From the NCBI GenBank assembly GCA_028826165.1, contig JAPDFW010000069.1, positions 310,001 through 374,000 of the forward strand: DNA of 64,000 nucleotides. The letters run 5' to 3'. The notes under the pieces were generated by a model. That model was not told the origin of the DNA. It did no database searches and was given only the letters and a program-made list of their open reading frames with translations. The position numbers were made by a program, and so were the translations under genes. Positions 1 to 12,196 of the stretch are shown here, piece after piece. The stretch comes from Anaeramoeba ignava. Taxonomy: Eukaryota > Metamonada > Anaeramoebidae. Positions within the stretch are counted from its first letter, which is position 1. Every line of letters starts with the position of its first letter.

Positions 1-1
1 T

Positions 2-1108
2 TTAACAGAAGAACAAATTCAAAAATTATTTACAAAAACAACTTCTTCTTCAATTAAAAATATTTTAAGTCAATATTATCAACCAAATTACGATTTTGAT
101 TCAAATGATTTTGATTCTAATTTATCTGAAGATTTTATTGAAATTTCAGATGAAAAAATTGAAACCAAATTAAAAAAGAGAGAAAAGAAAAATAAGAAGA
201 AAAACAAAAAGAAAAAAAGGAAAAAAAGACAAAATAAAATCAAAATAAAAGAAGAAAACAAAGAAATTCAAATGGAAATTGAAAATGAAAATGAAAATCA
301 AAATCAAATTGAAAATGAAAATCAAATTGAAAAAAAATCAAAACAAAATTTTACAGGATATTTAAATCTTGAAAAATACTTTTCCATGAAAAAAAAGAAA
401 AAAAACAAAGATGACTCAATATATGAAGTACCGAATAAAATACCACATGGATGGTTTGTAAGAGAGATATCAATTTATAATCCAGAAGAAGAAAAACCAA
501 CAAAATTTTATTTTGAAGTTTCATCAATTTTGAAACATAAATTTGAAAGAAAAGAATATCAAGCAATTATGATGAATCCACCATGGAAAGAAGAAATTGA
601 ATTAGAAAAAGAAATGAAGGATGAAAACACGATAGAAAAAGGAGTTAGTGTTTCTGATATATTTGGGATGGAAATAATTTCAAATTTTCAAGGATTTTTA
701 TTTATTTGGATAACAAATAATAATATGAATGAAGTGCTCAAAAAAGGGATAGAAAATGGGTTTAGATGTGTAGAAACTGTAACATGGATCAAAATCAATT
801 CTTCAAATGATTTTATGATTCATGAAGTTGGTTCATTTAAATCAGTTAAATCAACGATGTTAATTCTTGTTCATGATAAAGCAAATTTGAAAAATGTTTC
901 TCATCAAAGAAATTGTGATGTTTTAATTGATATTGAAAGGCCTAAATTTCATAATATTTCCCCTAAACCTCAATATGCTAGAAATATTGTTGAAGATATG
1001 CTTAGTTATTATAAGATTATTGATAATCCTGTGTTTTTAGATTTATGGGTTTCTAGTCCAAATGAATCTAGAAAATTTTGGATTAGTTTTCATGAGAAAG
1101 ATTATTAA
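2..1108 (+). CDS. MT-A70 family N6-adenine methyltransferase, 5'-truncated by window edge
   Basis: The reading frame is open from base 2, so the start lies outside the window; the first internal ATG is at 272. The first ~90 codons are charged and very Lys-rich. The conserved C-terminal ~220 residues look like the MT-A70 fold, which transfers methyl from S-adenosylmethionine to adenine N6 in RNA or DNA. Visible hallmarks are NPPW in the catalytic motif IV position (codons near 575-590), a downstream FLFIWITNN strand, and a C-terminal KPQYARN...FLDLWVSS segment that resembles the cofactor-binding end. Most active MT-A70 enzymes carry DPPW. N in the first position is known in other N6-adenine methyltransferases, so activity cannot be excluded. 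Whether this is METTL3/14-like, METTL4-like or a ciliate MTA1/MTA9-like DNA methyltransferase cannot be decided by eye. Confidence 0.75.
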   Translation, partial: LTEEQIQKLFTKTTSSSIKNILSQYYQPNYDFDSNDFDSNLSEDFIEISDEKIETKLKKREKKNKKKNKKKKRKKRQNKIKIKEENKEIQMEIENENENQNQIENENQIEKKSKQNFTGYLNLEKYFSMKKKKKNKDDSIYEVPNKIPHGWFVREISIYNPEEEKPTKFYFEVSSILKHKFERKEYQAIMMNPPWKEEIELEKEMKDENTIEKGVSVSDIFGMEIISNFQGFLFIWITNNNMNEVLKKGIENGFRCVETVTWIKINSSNDFMIHEVGSFKSVKSTMLILVHDKANLKNVSHQRNCDVLIDIERPKFHNISPKPQYARNIVEDMLSYYKIIDNPVFLDLWVSSPNESRKFWISFHEKDY

Positions 1109-1139
1109 TCAAACAATAAAACATAAATAAAGCATAATT

Positions 1140-2545
1140 TAAAATTTAAATCAAAAATAATATTTTATTTAATTATTTATTAAACTTTAAACATAAATTC
1201 TTATTCTATTTAATTAGTTTAAATTAAATTATTTATAAATTATTTATTAATTATAATTTAAATTTTAAATATAAATTTAAATCAAAAATAAATATTATTT
1301 TATTTAATTATTTATTAATTATTTATTAAACTTTAAACATTAATTCTTATTCTATTTATTTATTTAAATTAAATTATTTATAAATTATTTATTAATTATT
1401 ATTTAAATTTTAAATATAAATTTAAATCAAAAATAAATATTATTTTATTTAATTATTTATTAATTATTTATTAAACTTTTAAACATAAAATTCTTTATTT
1501 ATTTATTTATTTAAATTAAATTATTTATAAATTATTTATTAATTATAATTTAAATTTTAAATTTAAATTTAAATCAAAAATAAATATTATTTTATTTAAT
1601 TATTTATTAATTATTTATTAAACTTTAAATATTAAATTCTTATTCTATTTATTTATTTAAATTAAATTATTTATAAATTATTTATTAATTATAATTTAAA
1701 TTTTAAATATAAATTTAAATCAAAAATAAATATTATTTTTATTTTATTATTTATTAATTATTTATTAAACTTTAAATATTAATTCTTATTTTATTTATTT
1801 ATTTAAATTAAATTATTTATAAATTATTTATTAATTATTATTTAAATTTTAAATATAAATTTAAATCAAAAATAAATATTATTTTATTTTTATTATTTAT
1901 TAATTATTTATTAAACTTTAAATATTAAATTCTTATTTTTATTTAATTGTTTAAATTAAATTATTTATAAATTATTTATTAATTATAATTTAAATTTTAA
2001 ATATAAATTTAAATCAAAAATAAATCAAAAATAAATATTAAACTTTAAATCCTTATTTATTTATTTATTTAAATTAAATTATTTATAAATTATTTATTAA
2101 TTAATTTAAATTTTAAATATAAATTTAAATCAAAAATAAATATTATTTTATTTAATTATTTATTAATTATTTATTAAACTTTAAATATTATTTTTTTTAT
2201 TTAAATTAAATTATTTATAAATTATTTATTAATTATTTTAATTTTTAAATATAAATTTAAATCAAAAATAAATATTATTTTTATTTAATTATTTATTAAC
2301 TATTTATTAAACTTTAAACATTAATTCTTATTCTATTTATTTATTTAAATTAAATTATTTATAAATTATTTATTAATTATAATTTAAATTTTAAATATAA
2401 ATTTAAATCAAAAATAAATATTATTTTATTTAATTATTTATTAATTATTTATTAAACTTTAAATATTAATTCTTATTCTATTTATTTATTTAAATTAAAT
2501 TATTTATAAATTATTTATTAATTATAATTTAAATTTTAAATAAAA
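1140..2545. repeat. ~146-bp tandem array (array 1), about ten units
   Basis: Non-coding, almost pure A+T. The landmark TCAAAAATAA recurs near 1151, 1282, 1427, 1574, 1720, 1866, 2014, 2130, 2262 and 2407. Spacing is therefore about 145-148 bp, with shorter steps of about 131 and 116. Each unit also holds TTATTTATTAATTATTTATT and an AAACTTTAAA block. The array fills the space between the methyltransferase and the next gene. Confidence 0.85.
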
Positions 2546-3054
2546 AAAATGATCAAAAAAATGATCAAAAAAAAAAAAAAATAGGAATAAAAAAAATGGA
2601 AAATAAATTCTCCTTTTTTTATTTATTTATTTAAAATATTATTTTTAAATCAAATTATAAATAAAATATTGAATACTTGAAATAATAAATCTCCTTTGTT
2701 TTTAAATTTTTGTTTTTTAAATTGGTTTTTAATTAAAAAATTAAAATTAATTTAAATTGACAAGTGGACAAAAAAAGGTTTTATCTACTTAAGTGGATAA
2801 TTTAATTTTGCTTTATAATTTTTACCTTTTTTGCTTTATTTTTTGATTTTAAAAAAAATGATCAATTCTTCATTTTATTCATTTTTATTTTTTTTTATTT
2901 TTTTATTCTTTTTAAAAAATCTATTCAAAAAATTAAAAAAATTGAATATAAAATTTTTTAAAATACACAATTTTTAATATAAACAATTGATTTCTTTGTT
3001 CTTTCTTTATTTGATTTTTATTTTGATTTTTATTTTATAATTAAACAAAAAAAA
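2546..3054. other. A+T-rich intergenic spacer
   Basis: Homopolymer-rich DNA without a credible gene. It holds two GATCAAAAAAAT copies near 2550, a near-perfect palindrome at 2782-2799, and a CATTTT/CATTTTT run near 2870-2885. The last is similar to runs seen upstream of other start codons in the window. Confidence 0.5.
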
Positions 3055-3333
3055 ATGACAGGAAAATTTAATCCAAATTTTAATTCAAATTTAAATTCAT
3101 TAAAAATAATTCAACCAAAACAAAACATTAATTTTTTTGCACTTTTTAATCAAAATCAACAAGAACTTCCACCTTTTCAATTAGAAAATTATAATAAAGG
3201 AAAGATAATTGAAGAAAATGGTTTAACTCAAATTCAAACTTCAGATTCTGTTCCTGATTTTTTGGTTTATTATTCTTATGATATTGAATTAAAAAAAGAT
3301 GAAGAAAAAATTCAAATTGAAAAAAAAATCTAA
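3055..3333 (+). CDS. Small hypothetical protein, 92 aa
   Basis: ATG at 3055 follows an A-run and the frame stays open to TAA at 3331-3333. The product is polar and Asn-rich at the N terminus (PNFNSNLNS), has a short Phe/Leu patch (NFFALF), and ends in a Lys/Glu/Ile tail. I recognise no domain. Coding character is supported by non-repetitive sequence and a codon pattern like that of the neighbours. It may be a complete small gene or an exon of a larger one. The next gene starts about 190 bp downstream on the same strand. Confidence 0.45.
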   Translation: MTGKFNPNFNSNLNSLKIIQPKQNINFFALFNQNQQELPPFQLENYNKGKIIEENGLTQIQTSDSVPDFLVYYSYDIELKKDEEKIQIEKKI

Positions 3334-3519
3334 ATCTAAATCTAAAACTAAATTCAATAATTTTTTAATTTTAAAATTAATTGGATTTAATAATTCCTTT
3401 ATTTTTTTTAAATGTTTCCTCTTTTTTTCTTTTTTTTTCTTTTTTTTTTATTAATTAAAAGCGAAAAATATTTTTTTTCATTTTTTTTTTCATTTTTTTT
3501 TTAAATTAATTTTATTAAA

Positions 3520-6500
3520 ATGTTTCCAAGATTTTCAACAACTCCTTCAAGATTTGGAAATTATGATTTACTTCGTACTCCAAAAGTTAGTTTAAAAACA
3601 CAAGGAAATGTAAATTAAATTTAAAAAATTTGTAAAATTAAATTTATTTTTTAAAATTTTTTAAAATTAAAAGTGAATTTTATTTTTATATAACATTTTA
3701 AATTAGACGTTATTTAATTATTTAAATTAAAAATTAAAATTCTAAATTAAAATTAATCATAGATTTCTAAATTCAATAATTAAAATTATAATTAAAATTA
3801 AAATGAAAATTAAAATTAAAATTAAAATTAAAATTAAAATTAAAATTAAAATTAAAATTAAAATTAAAATTAAAATTAAAATTCAAAATTAAAATTAAAA
3901 TCAAAATTAAAATTAAAATTCAAAAATTAATTTAAAAAGACAATAGAAGGACTTAATAAAGAAAACTTTGAACTAAAATTAAAAATATATTATTTAGAAG
4001 ATGAACTCAAAAAATTTATACAAGATGATGAAGTTGATGAATCTTATCCACAACAAATTGCAGAATTAAAAACAGAACTTGAAATGAAAACCAATGAATT
4101 AGAAGAAACAGATAATTTACTAAAAGAAGCAAGAGAAACAATATCAGATTTACAACAACAACTTCAAGAAACTCCAACAAAAAAACCAGCATTTCTTGAT
4201 AAATTATCATTTAGTGGATTAAGAAAAAGCCAGTAAATAAAATAATAATATTTTTTAATTAAATTGCTTTAAATTAAATTATTTTAAATTATTTAAATTA
4301 AATTATTTTAAATTATTTAAATTAAATTATTTTAAATTATTTTAATTAAATTATTTTAAATTAAATTATTTAAATTAAATTATTTTAAATTAAATTATTT
4401 TAAATTAAATTATTTAAATTAAATTATTTTAAATTAAATTGTTTTAAATTAAATGTTTTAAATTAAATTATTTAAATTAAATTATTTTAAATTAAATTAT
4501 TTAAATTAAATTATTTTAAATTAAATTATTTTAATTAAATTATTTAAATTAAATTATTTTTAAATTAAATTGTTTTAAATTAAATTGTTTTAAATTAAAT
4601 TATTTAAATTAAATTGTTTAAATTAAATTATTTTAAATTAAATTGTTTTAAATTAAATTGTTTTAAATTAAATTGTTTTAAATTAAATTGTTTTAAATTA
4701 AATTGTTTTAAATTAAATTATTTTAAATTAAATTGTTTTAAATTAAATTATTTTAAATTAAATTGTTTTAAATTAAATCGTTTTAAATTAAATTGTTTTT
4801 AAATTAAATTATTTTAAATTAAATTATTTTAAATTAAATTGGTTTAAATTAAATTATTTTAAATTAAATTATTTTTAAATTAAATTATTTTAAAAATTAT
4901 TTAAAAATTGTTTTTAAATTATTTTAAATTAAATTATTTTAAATTAAATTGTTTTTAAATTAAATTATTTTAAATTAAATTGTTTTAAATTAAATTATTT
5001 TAAATTAAATTATTTTAAATTAAATTGATTTAAATTAAATTATTTTAAAGAATTAAATTGCTTTAAATTAAATTGTTTTAAATTAAATTGTTTAAATTAT
5101 TTAAATTAAATGGTTTAAATTAAATTGTTTTAAATTAAATTATTTTAAATTAAATTATTTTAAATTAAATTATTTTTAAATTAAATTGTTTTAAATTAAA
5201 TTGTTTTAAATTAAATTGTTTTAAATTAAATTAAATGGTTTAAATTAAATTGTTTTAAATTAAATTATTTTAAATTAAATTGTTTTAAATTAAATTGTTT
5301 TAAATTAAATTATTTTAAATTAAATTATTTTAAATTAAATTGTTTTAAATTAAATTAAATTGTTTTAAATTAAATTGTTTTTAAATTAAATTATTTTTAA
5401 ATTAAATTATTTTAAATTAAATTATTTAAATTAAATTTTTTAAATTAAATTGTTTTAAATTAAATTGTTTTAAATTAAATTGTTTTAAATTAAATTGTTT
5501 TAAATTAAATTATTTTAAATTAAATTGGTTTAAATTAAATTGGTTAAATTAAATTGTTTTAAATTGTTTTAAATTAAATTATTTAAATTAAATTGTTTTA
5601 AATTAAATTGTTTTAATTAAATTGTTTTAATTAAATTAAATTATTTAAAAATTAAATTATTTTAAATTAAAATTTTTTAGTCAAGAATTACTTCAACAAA
5701 GTATTGAACTCCAAAAAAAAAGAACTTCAGAAGTTCAAAATCAAGAAATTGATGCTTTAAAACAAACAATTCAATTAAATAGTGAAAATGATACTCTTAA
5801 AGATATGGAAATTAGAAATCTTAATGATAGAAATGAACAATTAGTTTCTGAAAACCAAGAATTAACTTCTCAATATGAAGAAATTTCTTCACAACTTGAA
5901 CAACTCAAAGAAGCATATTCCCAAGAAAAATATCAAAATAACCAGAAATTAGAAAATTTATCTTCTCAAAACGAAGAATTATCAAACCAATTAAATTCTT
6001 TATTCCAAGAAAACCAACAACTACAAGAAACAATCGAAAATATTAATCAAAAATTATCTCAAAAAAAACAAAAATATCAAAAAAACAAAAACGATTTATT
6101 TTCTCAAATCCAACAATTAACTTCCCAAAACGAAGAATTATCAGCTCAATTTGATTTATTGAAAACTAATCATGATAAATTAGATCAAGAAAATGAAAAT
6201 TTATCTTCTATGATTGAAGAACAAACTCAATATCTTGAAAAACAAAAACAAATTGCTCTTAAACTCCAAAATTTATTGGAACAAAACAAAAAGAAAACAG
6301 AAATATTGGAACAAGATAATGACGAAAAAGATCAACAACTTGAACAACAAAATCTTGAAAACAACGAAATTACTGAATCCATAACATCTGCTCTTCAAAA
6401 ATTGGAAAATTACACTCAAATCATTCAAGAAAAAAATGAGAAAATTAGAGAAAAAGAACAAGAATTCCAAAATCTTCAAGATCAAGCCCAAAAAATGCAA

Positions 6501-9500
6501 AAAGAAATTGAAAACTTATCCCAAAAAGCAAATCAAATGGAAAATGAAGATTCTTCAAAAATAGAATCCATTTCTCTTCTTCAAAATGATCTTGAATCCA
6601 AAAACAAAGAAATTGAAAATCTTAATTCACAAATAAACGATTTGAATCAAGAAAAACAAAATTTAAAAAATGAGATTGCTCAATTAAATGAAAATAATAA
6701 AGAATTTGAAAATCAAAACAACCAAATTTCTGGATCATTAGAAAATATGAAACAAGAATTCCAAGAAACATATCAAGAACTTCAAAAAGTAATTCTTGAA
6801 TACAAACAACAAGCTTTGAATGACAATCAACAAATTGAAAACCAACTGCAAAATATTGCCAAATTAGAAAAAGATAACCAATTATTGAGCGAAAATTTGA
6901 AACAAATTGAAAATCAAGAAAATTCTCAATTCCAAAATTTACAATCAAAAATCAAGAAGAATGAGGAAAAGAAAAAAGAATTAAAACAACAAATCGAAAA
7001 ATTACAAAATCAAAACGAACAAACAAAACAATCATTGATGAAATTGGAAAAACAAGTAGGACATTTAAAAGTGGAAAACCAAAATTTAATGAGAGTTAAA
7101 GAACAATTATTAAATCTTAAAAATCAAAACGAATCAACAATCAAAGAATATCAACAATCACATGAAAAAGCACAACAATATATTAACGAACTTAAGCAAA
7201 ATCAAACTCATGTTTTCACAAACAGCGAAAGACAAAAACAAGATTTATTAGATCTAGCTCAAGAAAGAGAAGGTCTTGAAAATGAGATTAATAAACTAAA
7301 AGATATGAATCGCCAAAAACAAAATGAAATTAATTTATTGCAATCTGAACTTATTGAAGCCAAAAATAAAATTGATGAGTTGAACGAAAATATACAACAA
7401 CTTGCAAATGAATATACCTCAAAAATACAAGAAATTGTTGGTCTTTCACAAACTACAACATTAAATCAAAATGGATGGGAAAATCAACAAAATCAAATGA
7501 AAGAATTTTTCAATTCTCAAATTGAAAAACTTCAAAAAAAACTGAATAAAAATGCCAAATTAATTGATGAATTACGCAAAGAAATTGAAAACAAAGATCT
7601 CGAAATTATGCAATCAAAGAAAGATATTACTAATTTAAAAATGGCTGAAAGTCAGAATAATGAATATTATGAACAAGCTATTGATGAACTAAATTCCAAA
7701 ATTGCAGAAAAAGAATCCATTTTAAGAAACTTAAATTTTGAAAGTGATAAAGCTCTTCAAGAAAAAACATCCACAATCGCAGAAAATTATCAACAAGAAC
7801 TTCAAGAAAGAGATTCATTACTTAATATTATCAACGATAAATTACAGCAAATTGTTTCTGATCCAAATTTATTAAGAAGTGATTTAATGAACCAGCAATT
7901 CAAAGGTTTATCTTCAAATTTTATTCTTTTGAAAACAAATATTTTACAAAAAATTAATCATCTTTTGGATTATAAATTGGAATTGGAAAGAAAGAAAAAA
8001 GAAATTGATAATAAATTGAGCAAATTTTCATCAACAGTGGATAATAAATTGAATGAACAAAAAAGAAAAAACGAAGAAAACGAAAAAAGAATCAAAGATT
8101 TAATGTCACATTTGAAAGCTTTAAGAGAACTTAATCAACAAAAAACCCAAGATTTAGTTTCTGCTCAAGACATGATTCAACATTTAGAATCAGAAAAAAC
8201 ACAAGCAGAAAGCACTATGTTATTATTATCACAAGATGTTTCTTCCAAAACTAATAAACATGAAAATGCAATTCGAGAAATTAATTCATTGAAACAAACA
8301 CGAAAATCACTTCAAGATAAAATTTTACAAATTGAAAAACATCTTAATGAAAAAATTGATAGTCAACAAGCTATTCTGAAAGAAAGAAATGAAATTGCTC
8401 AAGAAAATGAATCAATGCAAAAAGAAATTTCAAACTTGCAAAACGAATGCCAAAATTTACAAAGAGAATACACAAAAATTGAATCTGAAAGAGATGATTT
8501 ATACAAACAATTAGCAAGTCTTCAAGAAGAAAAAGAGCAAATTGAAAGTGATTTTTGAACAAAAGAAGCAGATTATCAATCCAAAATTGATTATTTAAAC
8601 AAAAAATATGAAGATCTCCGAAATGAACAAATATCATATTCAAATCTTAATAAGGAAAATCAACAATTACTAAGAGATTTTAGAGAAATTCAAACTGAAA
8701 GAAATACTTTATATTCTGAAATTAAGCAATTACGCAAAGATAAAAGTGAACTTCAATCTGATATACAAAAATTGCAATTTCTTGTTAGAGATTCAAATAA
8801 TTTGAAATCTGATTTAGAAAGTTTTCAAATTCAAATCAAAATGAAAGAACAAGAATTGGAAGAAAAAGAAAATGAAATTTTAAAATTAAAAATGAAACAA
8901 AAACAAAATGAGAATTATGAATTGAAATTAAAAGATGAAGAATTGGAAGAAAAAGAAAATGAAATTTTAAAATTAAAAATGAAAGAAAAACAAAATGAAA
9001 ATGAAATTTTAAAATTAAAAATGAATGAACAAGAATTGGAAGAAAAGGAAAATGAAATTTTAAAATTAAAAATGAATCAGAAACAAAATGAAAATGAAAA
9101 TTATAAATTAAAAATGAATGAACAAGAATTACAAGAAAAACAAAATGAAATTAATTCATTAAATTGGAAATTGCAAAATCAACAATCAAAATTAAAAGAA
9201 TTAGATGAATTGAATCAAGATCTTGAAACAGAAAACAATAAACTAAATCAAGATATGAATGAATTACAAAAACAATTATCAATCGCAGAAAAAAAAATAC
9301 AAGAAGCATTAAATCCTCTTCCAAATTCAACAATAGATTCAAATTCACAAAGAAGTCTTGATTTAAATTCAATTCAAAACCCAGATTCTCAAAAAGGAAT
9401 TTTCTCAAATTTCAAATCAAAATTATCAACACTTAGTAAAGAAAACCAACCAAAATCAACTGAAATGAATTATTCATCTCCAATTTATGCAGCAAATATT

Positions 9501-10361
9501 CAATCAAATCAAAAACCATATATTGAAAGAAAATCACCAACAATTCCAAATTATTCAATAACCAAAAATTTGAAAATTTCTCCAAAATTAAATGAAAATC
9601 CAAATCCTAAAAATTTGAATAATTATACACATCTTTATCCTAATAGTTTATCAAGCGTTCCATCAGAATTTGATAATTTATCCTTTCAATCTGATCTTGA
9701 AGAAGAAAAATTATTGGAAAGAACTCAAGGTTCACCATCAAAATTGGAGAACGAACTTGATAAGATAATTATAGACCAAGTTGAAAAAATGCAAAAAGTT
9801 ATGAAAAAATCACATGATAAACTTGAAAAAAATCGATTGGATTACATAAAAGAACAAACAAAGAAATCAAAACCAGCAAATATTATTAGACAAGCAAAAT
9901 CAGCAATAACAGGAATAAATAAACCGTTAAGTAATTTATCAAATAAAAACAATTTGCAAAGAAATTTCAATCAAGAATTTCAATCACCAAAAGCTATAAA
10001 TCCAATTAGAAATCATTCAAATTTTAATTTCCAAACAGGAATTCCAAAAACAGAACCAAAAATCAAATTAAAACCTCTTTTCAACAAGAATTCTTTCCAA
10101 AATGATAATAATTTAAATCAAAATGATAATTTAATTTTAGAAAGTAATTCGTTTAAAAGTGATGAATTTACAAGTAATTCTCCAATTCCAATTAGAATCA
10201 AAGAACAAAATGAACAAGAAAAAAAATATTTTCCTTTTCAATCACATTTAAATTCAAAAACAAAAGAAATTGAAAATGATCCAATTGAAGAAATTTCAAA
10301 ATTATCAAAAGGTTTAAATTTTTTACAAAATCAATTAAAACAGTATTCTAATAAGAAATAA
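3520..10361 (+). CDS. Centrosomin CM1-motif coiled-coil protein (3 exons, one in-frame TGA)
   Basis: Exons are 3520-3609, 3940-4232 and 5681-10361; both junctions keep frame (phase 0, then phase 2). Exon 2 opens with GLNKENFELKLKIYYLEDEL, a clear CM1 motif as in centrosomin, CDK5RAP2, Mto1 and Pcp1. That motif binds and activates gamma-tubulin ring complexes at microtubule-organising centres. The rest, about 1,550 residues, is Gln/Glu/Lys/Asn-rich heptad coiled coil, with an internal repeat around EEKENEILKLKMK (8840-9130) and a Ser/Pro/Asn-rich, less structured tail (9300-10361). No CM2 motif is recognised. A single TGA at 8556-8558 interrupts an otherwise continuous frame; the coiled coil continues in the same frame on both sides. 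It may be an assembly error, a nonsense allele or readthrough. Full length is about 1,687 codons. Confidence 0.8.
3610..3939 (+). repeat. Intron 1 of the CM1 gene, filled with a TAAAAT hexamer
   Basis: Donor GTAAAT at 3610 and acceptor AAAAAG ending at 3939. The middle (about 3785-3920) is a run of TAAAAT hexamers with a few GAAAAT or CAAAAT variants. Splicing joins the start exon to the CM1 motif in phase 0. Confidence 0.75.
4233..5680 (+). repeat. Intron 2 of the CM1 gene, 15-bp minisatellite TTTTAAATTAAATTG
   Basis: Donor GTAAAT at 4233, acceptor TTTTTTAG ending at 5680. About 1.4 kb consists of 14-16-bp units TTTTAAATTAAATT(G/A). The repeat is open for short peptides such as FKLN runs, but these are not genes because the flanking exons join in frame across it. 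Confidence 0.8.
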
Positions 10362-10380
10362 ATAAAAAATTTAAATTTAA

Positions 10381-10401
10381 TTTTTTCATTTTTTTCATTT
10401 T
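10381..10401 (+). promoter_or_regulatory. CATTTT-rich element before the gamma-glutamyl hydrolase start
   Basis: TTTTTTCATTTTTTTCATTT lies 14-34 bp before the ATG at 10415, in a spacer of only 53 bp after the previous stop codon. The same motif precedes most genes in this window, so it is a candidate core promoter or transcription start element. Confidence 0.4.
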
Positions 10402-10414
10402 ATTAAATTTAAAA

Positions 10415-11864
10415 ATGAAAATTTTGATTTTGTTTTTTCTCTTTTGTTATTCTTTCCAAAACCAACTTCGCCCAATAATTGGAATTCTAACACAACCATC
10501 TTTACAAGAAATTGAACCTTATGGTGAACAATATATAGCTAGTTCATATGTAAAATTTGTTGAAAGTGGAGGAGCAAGAGCAGCGCCAATAAAATATAAT
10601 TTAGAAAAAACAGAATTAGACAAACTCTTGAACTCAGTAAATGGAATACTTTTTGCTGGGGGAGATTATAGAAATTTGAATCCAGGAACGAAATATTCTG
10701 AGACAATCGAATATATATTTGATTTTGTTATTGATAAGAATAATAAAGGAATCCATTTGCCTCTTCAAGGAACTTGCATGGGATTTGAAGCTCTTTGTCT
10801 TGCTGCGACAAAGAATCATAGCGTGTTTTCTCGTGTTAATATGGAAAATATTTCAGTGCCTTTGGATTTTATTGGAGGAGATCCTAAAAAAATTTCGAAA
10901 TTATTTAAAAATGCAAGTTATGAAATTATTGATATTTTGAAATTTAAAAATGTTACTTTGAATAATCATGTTAATTGTGTTGAATTTGATGTTTTTGAAA
11001 AGAATTCTCAATTAACTACTATGTTTCATCCTATTTCTATTAATACTGGTGGTTTATATAATTTAACATTTGTTTCAACAATGGAAGCATGGGATTATCC
11101 AATTACAGGAACACAAGTATTTATAAAATCCAATCAAAATTCAATTATAAAATTAAAATTAAAATCAAAATTCAATTATAAAATTAAAATTAAAATTAAA
11201 ATTAAAATTAAAATTAAAATTAAAATTAAAATTAAAATTAAAATTAAAATTAAAATTCATTTATAAATTAAAATTAAAATTAAAATTAAAATTAAAATTA
11301 AAATTAAAATTAAAATTAAAATAAAAATCGGATAAAAAATTAAAATTAAAATTAAAATTAAAATTAATATTAAAATTTAAATTAAAATTAAAATAAAAAT
11401 TCATTTATAAATTTAAAATTAAAATTAAAATTAAAATTAAAATTAAAATTAAAATTAAAATTAAAATTAAAAATTAAAAATCGGATAAAAAATTAAAATT
11501 AAAATTAAAATTAATATTAAAATTTAAATCAATATTAAAATTAAAATTAAAATTAAAATTAAAATTAAAATTAAAATTAAAATTAAAATTAAAAATCGGA
11601 TAAAAAAATATTCTTCATTTTGTTTAAAAGTGGCATCCTGAAAAAAATGTTTTTGAATGGAATCCAAATGAAGATATAAATCATTCAAAATATGCTATTT
11701 TAATAACTCAATTTATCTCAAATTATTTCATTAATGAATCTCGTAAAAATAATCAATCATTTCCAAATCAAGAAGAAGAAGAAAAAGCTTTAATTTATAA
11801 TTATACTCCTTTATATTCAGCTTCTTTTATTCCAGATTTTGAACAAGTTTATGTTTTCAATTAA
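10415..11864 (+). CDS. Gamma-glutamyl hydrolase, secreted/lysosomal (2 exons)
   Basis: Exons are 10415-11116 and 11631-11864, phase 0, 311 aa. Family C26 peptidase of the class I glutamine-amidotransferase fold; it removes gamma-glutamate chains from folate polyglutamates, usually in the lysosome or outside the cell. The N terminus MKILILFFLFCYSF is a signal peptide. Conserved pieces are RPIIGILTQP, an FAGGDY loop, the nucleophile loop GTCMGFEALC (catalytic Cys) and, across the intron, GTQ joined to WHPEKNVFEW, which carries the catalytic His. The split of the His motif fixes the splice junction. Length fits the family (about 300-320 aa). Confidence 0.92.
11117..11630 (+). repeat. Gamma-glutamyl hydrolase intron, TAAAAT hexamers with TCGGATAAAA elements
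   Basis: Donor GTATTT at 11117, acceptor AAAAG ending at 11630. It is mostly TAAAAT repeats, broken three times by an AATCGGATAAAAAA(T) element (near 11329, 11482, 11597). The same element recurs in the tandem block beside the U6 gene at 12688-13193. Confidence 0.75.
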
Positions 11865-11934
11865 AAAGATTTTTTTCATTTCATTTTATTAATTAATTAA
11901 ATCAAATTTTAACTTCAAAATAAAACAAAATCTT

Positions 11935-12190
11935 TTTCTTTAATTTGATTTTGATTTTGATTTTCATTTTTATTTTAATTTTGATTTTTATTTTAATTTG
12001 ATTTTGATTTTGATTTTGATTTTGATTTTAATTTTGAATTTTAATTTTGATTTTCATTTTGATTTTGATTTTGATTTTGATTTTCATTTTGATTATGATT
12101 TTGATTTTGATTTTGATTATGATTTTGATTTTGATTTTGATTTTAATTTTAATTTTGATTTTAATTTTGATTTTGATTTTGATTTTGATT
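11935..12190. repeat. GATTTT hexamer microsatellite between convergent genes
   Basis: About 250 bp of GATTTT with AATTTT, CATTTT and GATTAT variants, lying between the 3' ends of gamma-glutamyl hydrolase (plus) and LSm6 (minus). The same hexamer encodes Lys-Ser and Gln-Asn tracts in genes further right. Confidence 0.8.
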
Positions 12191-12196
12191 AAATAA

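Noticed and set aside
1140-2545. Telomeric or subtelomeric repeat
   Set aside because: The units are long, internal and flanked by genes on both sides, without any short G-rich telomere motif.
4614-4802. FKLN repeat peptide
   Set aside because: It lies wholly within the 15-bp minisatellite of CM1 intron 2.
8556-8558. Selenocysteine codon
   Set aside because: The context is a generic coiled coil with no selenoprotein relation.
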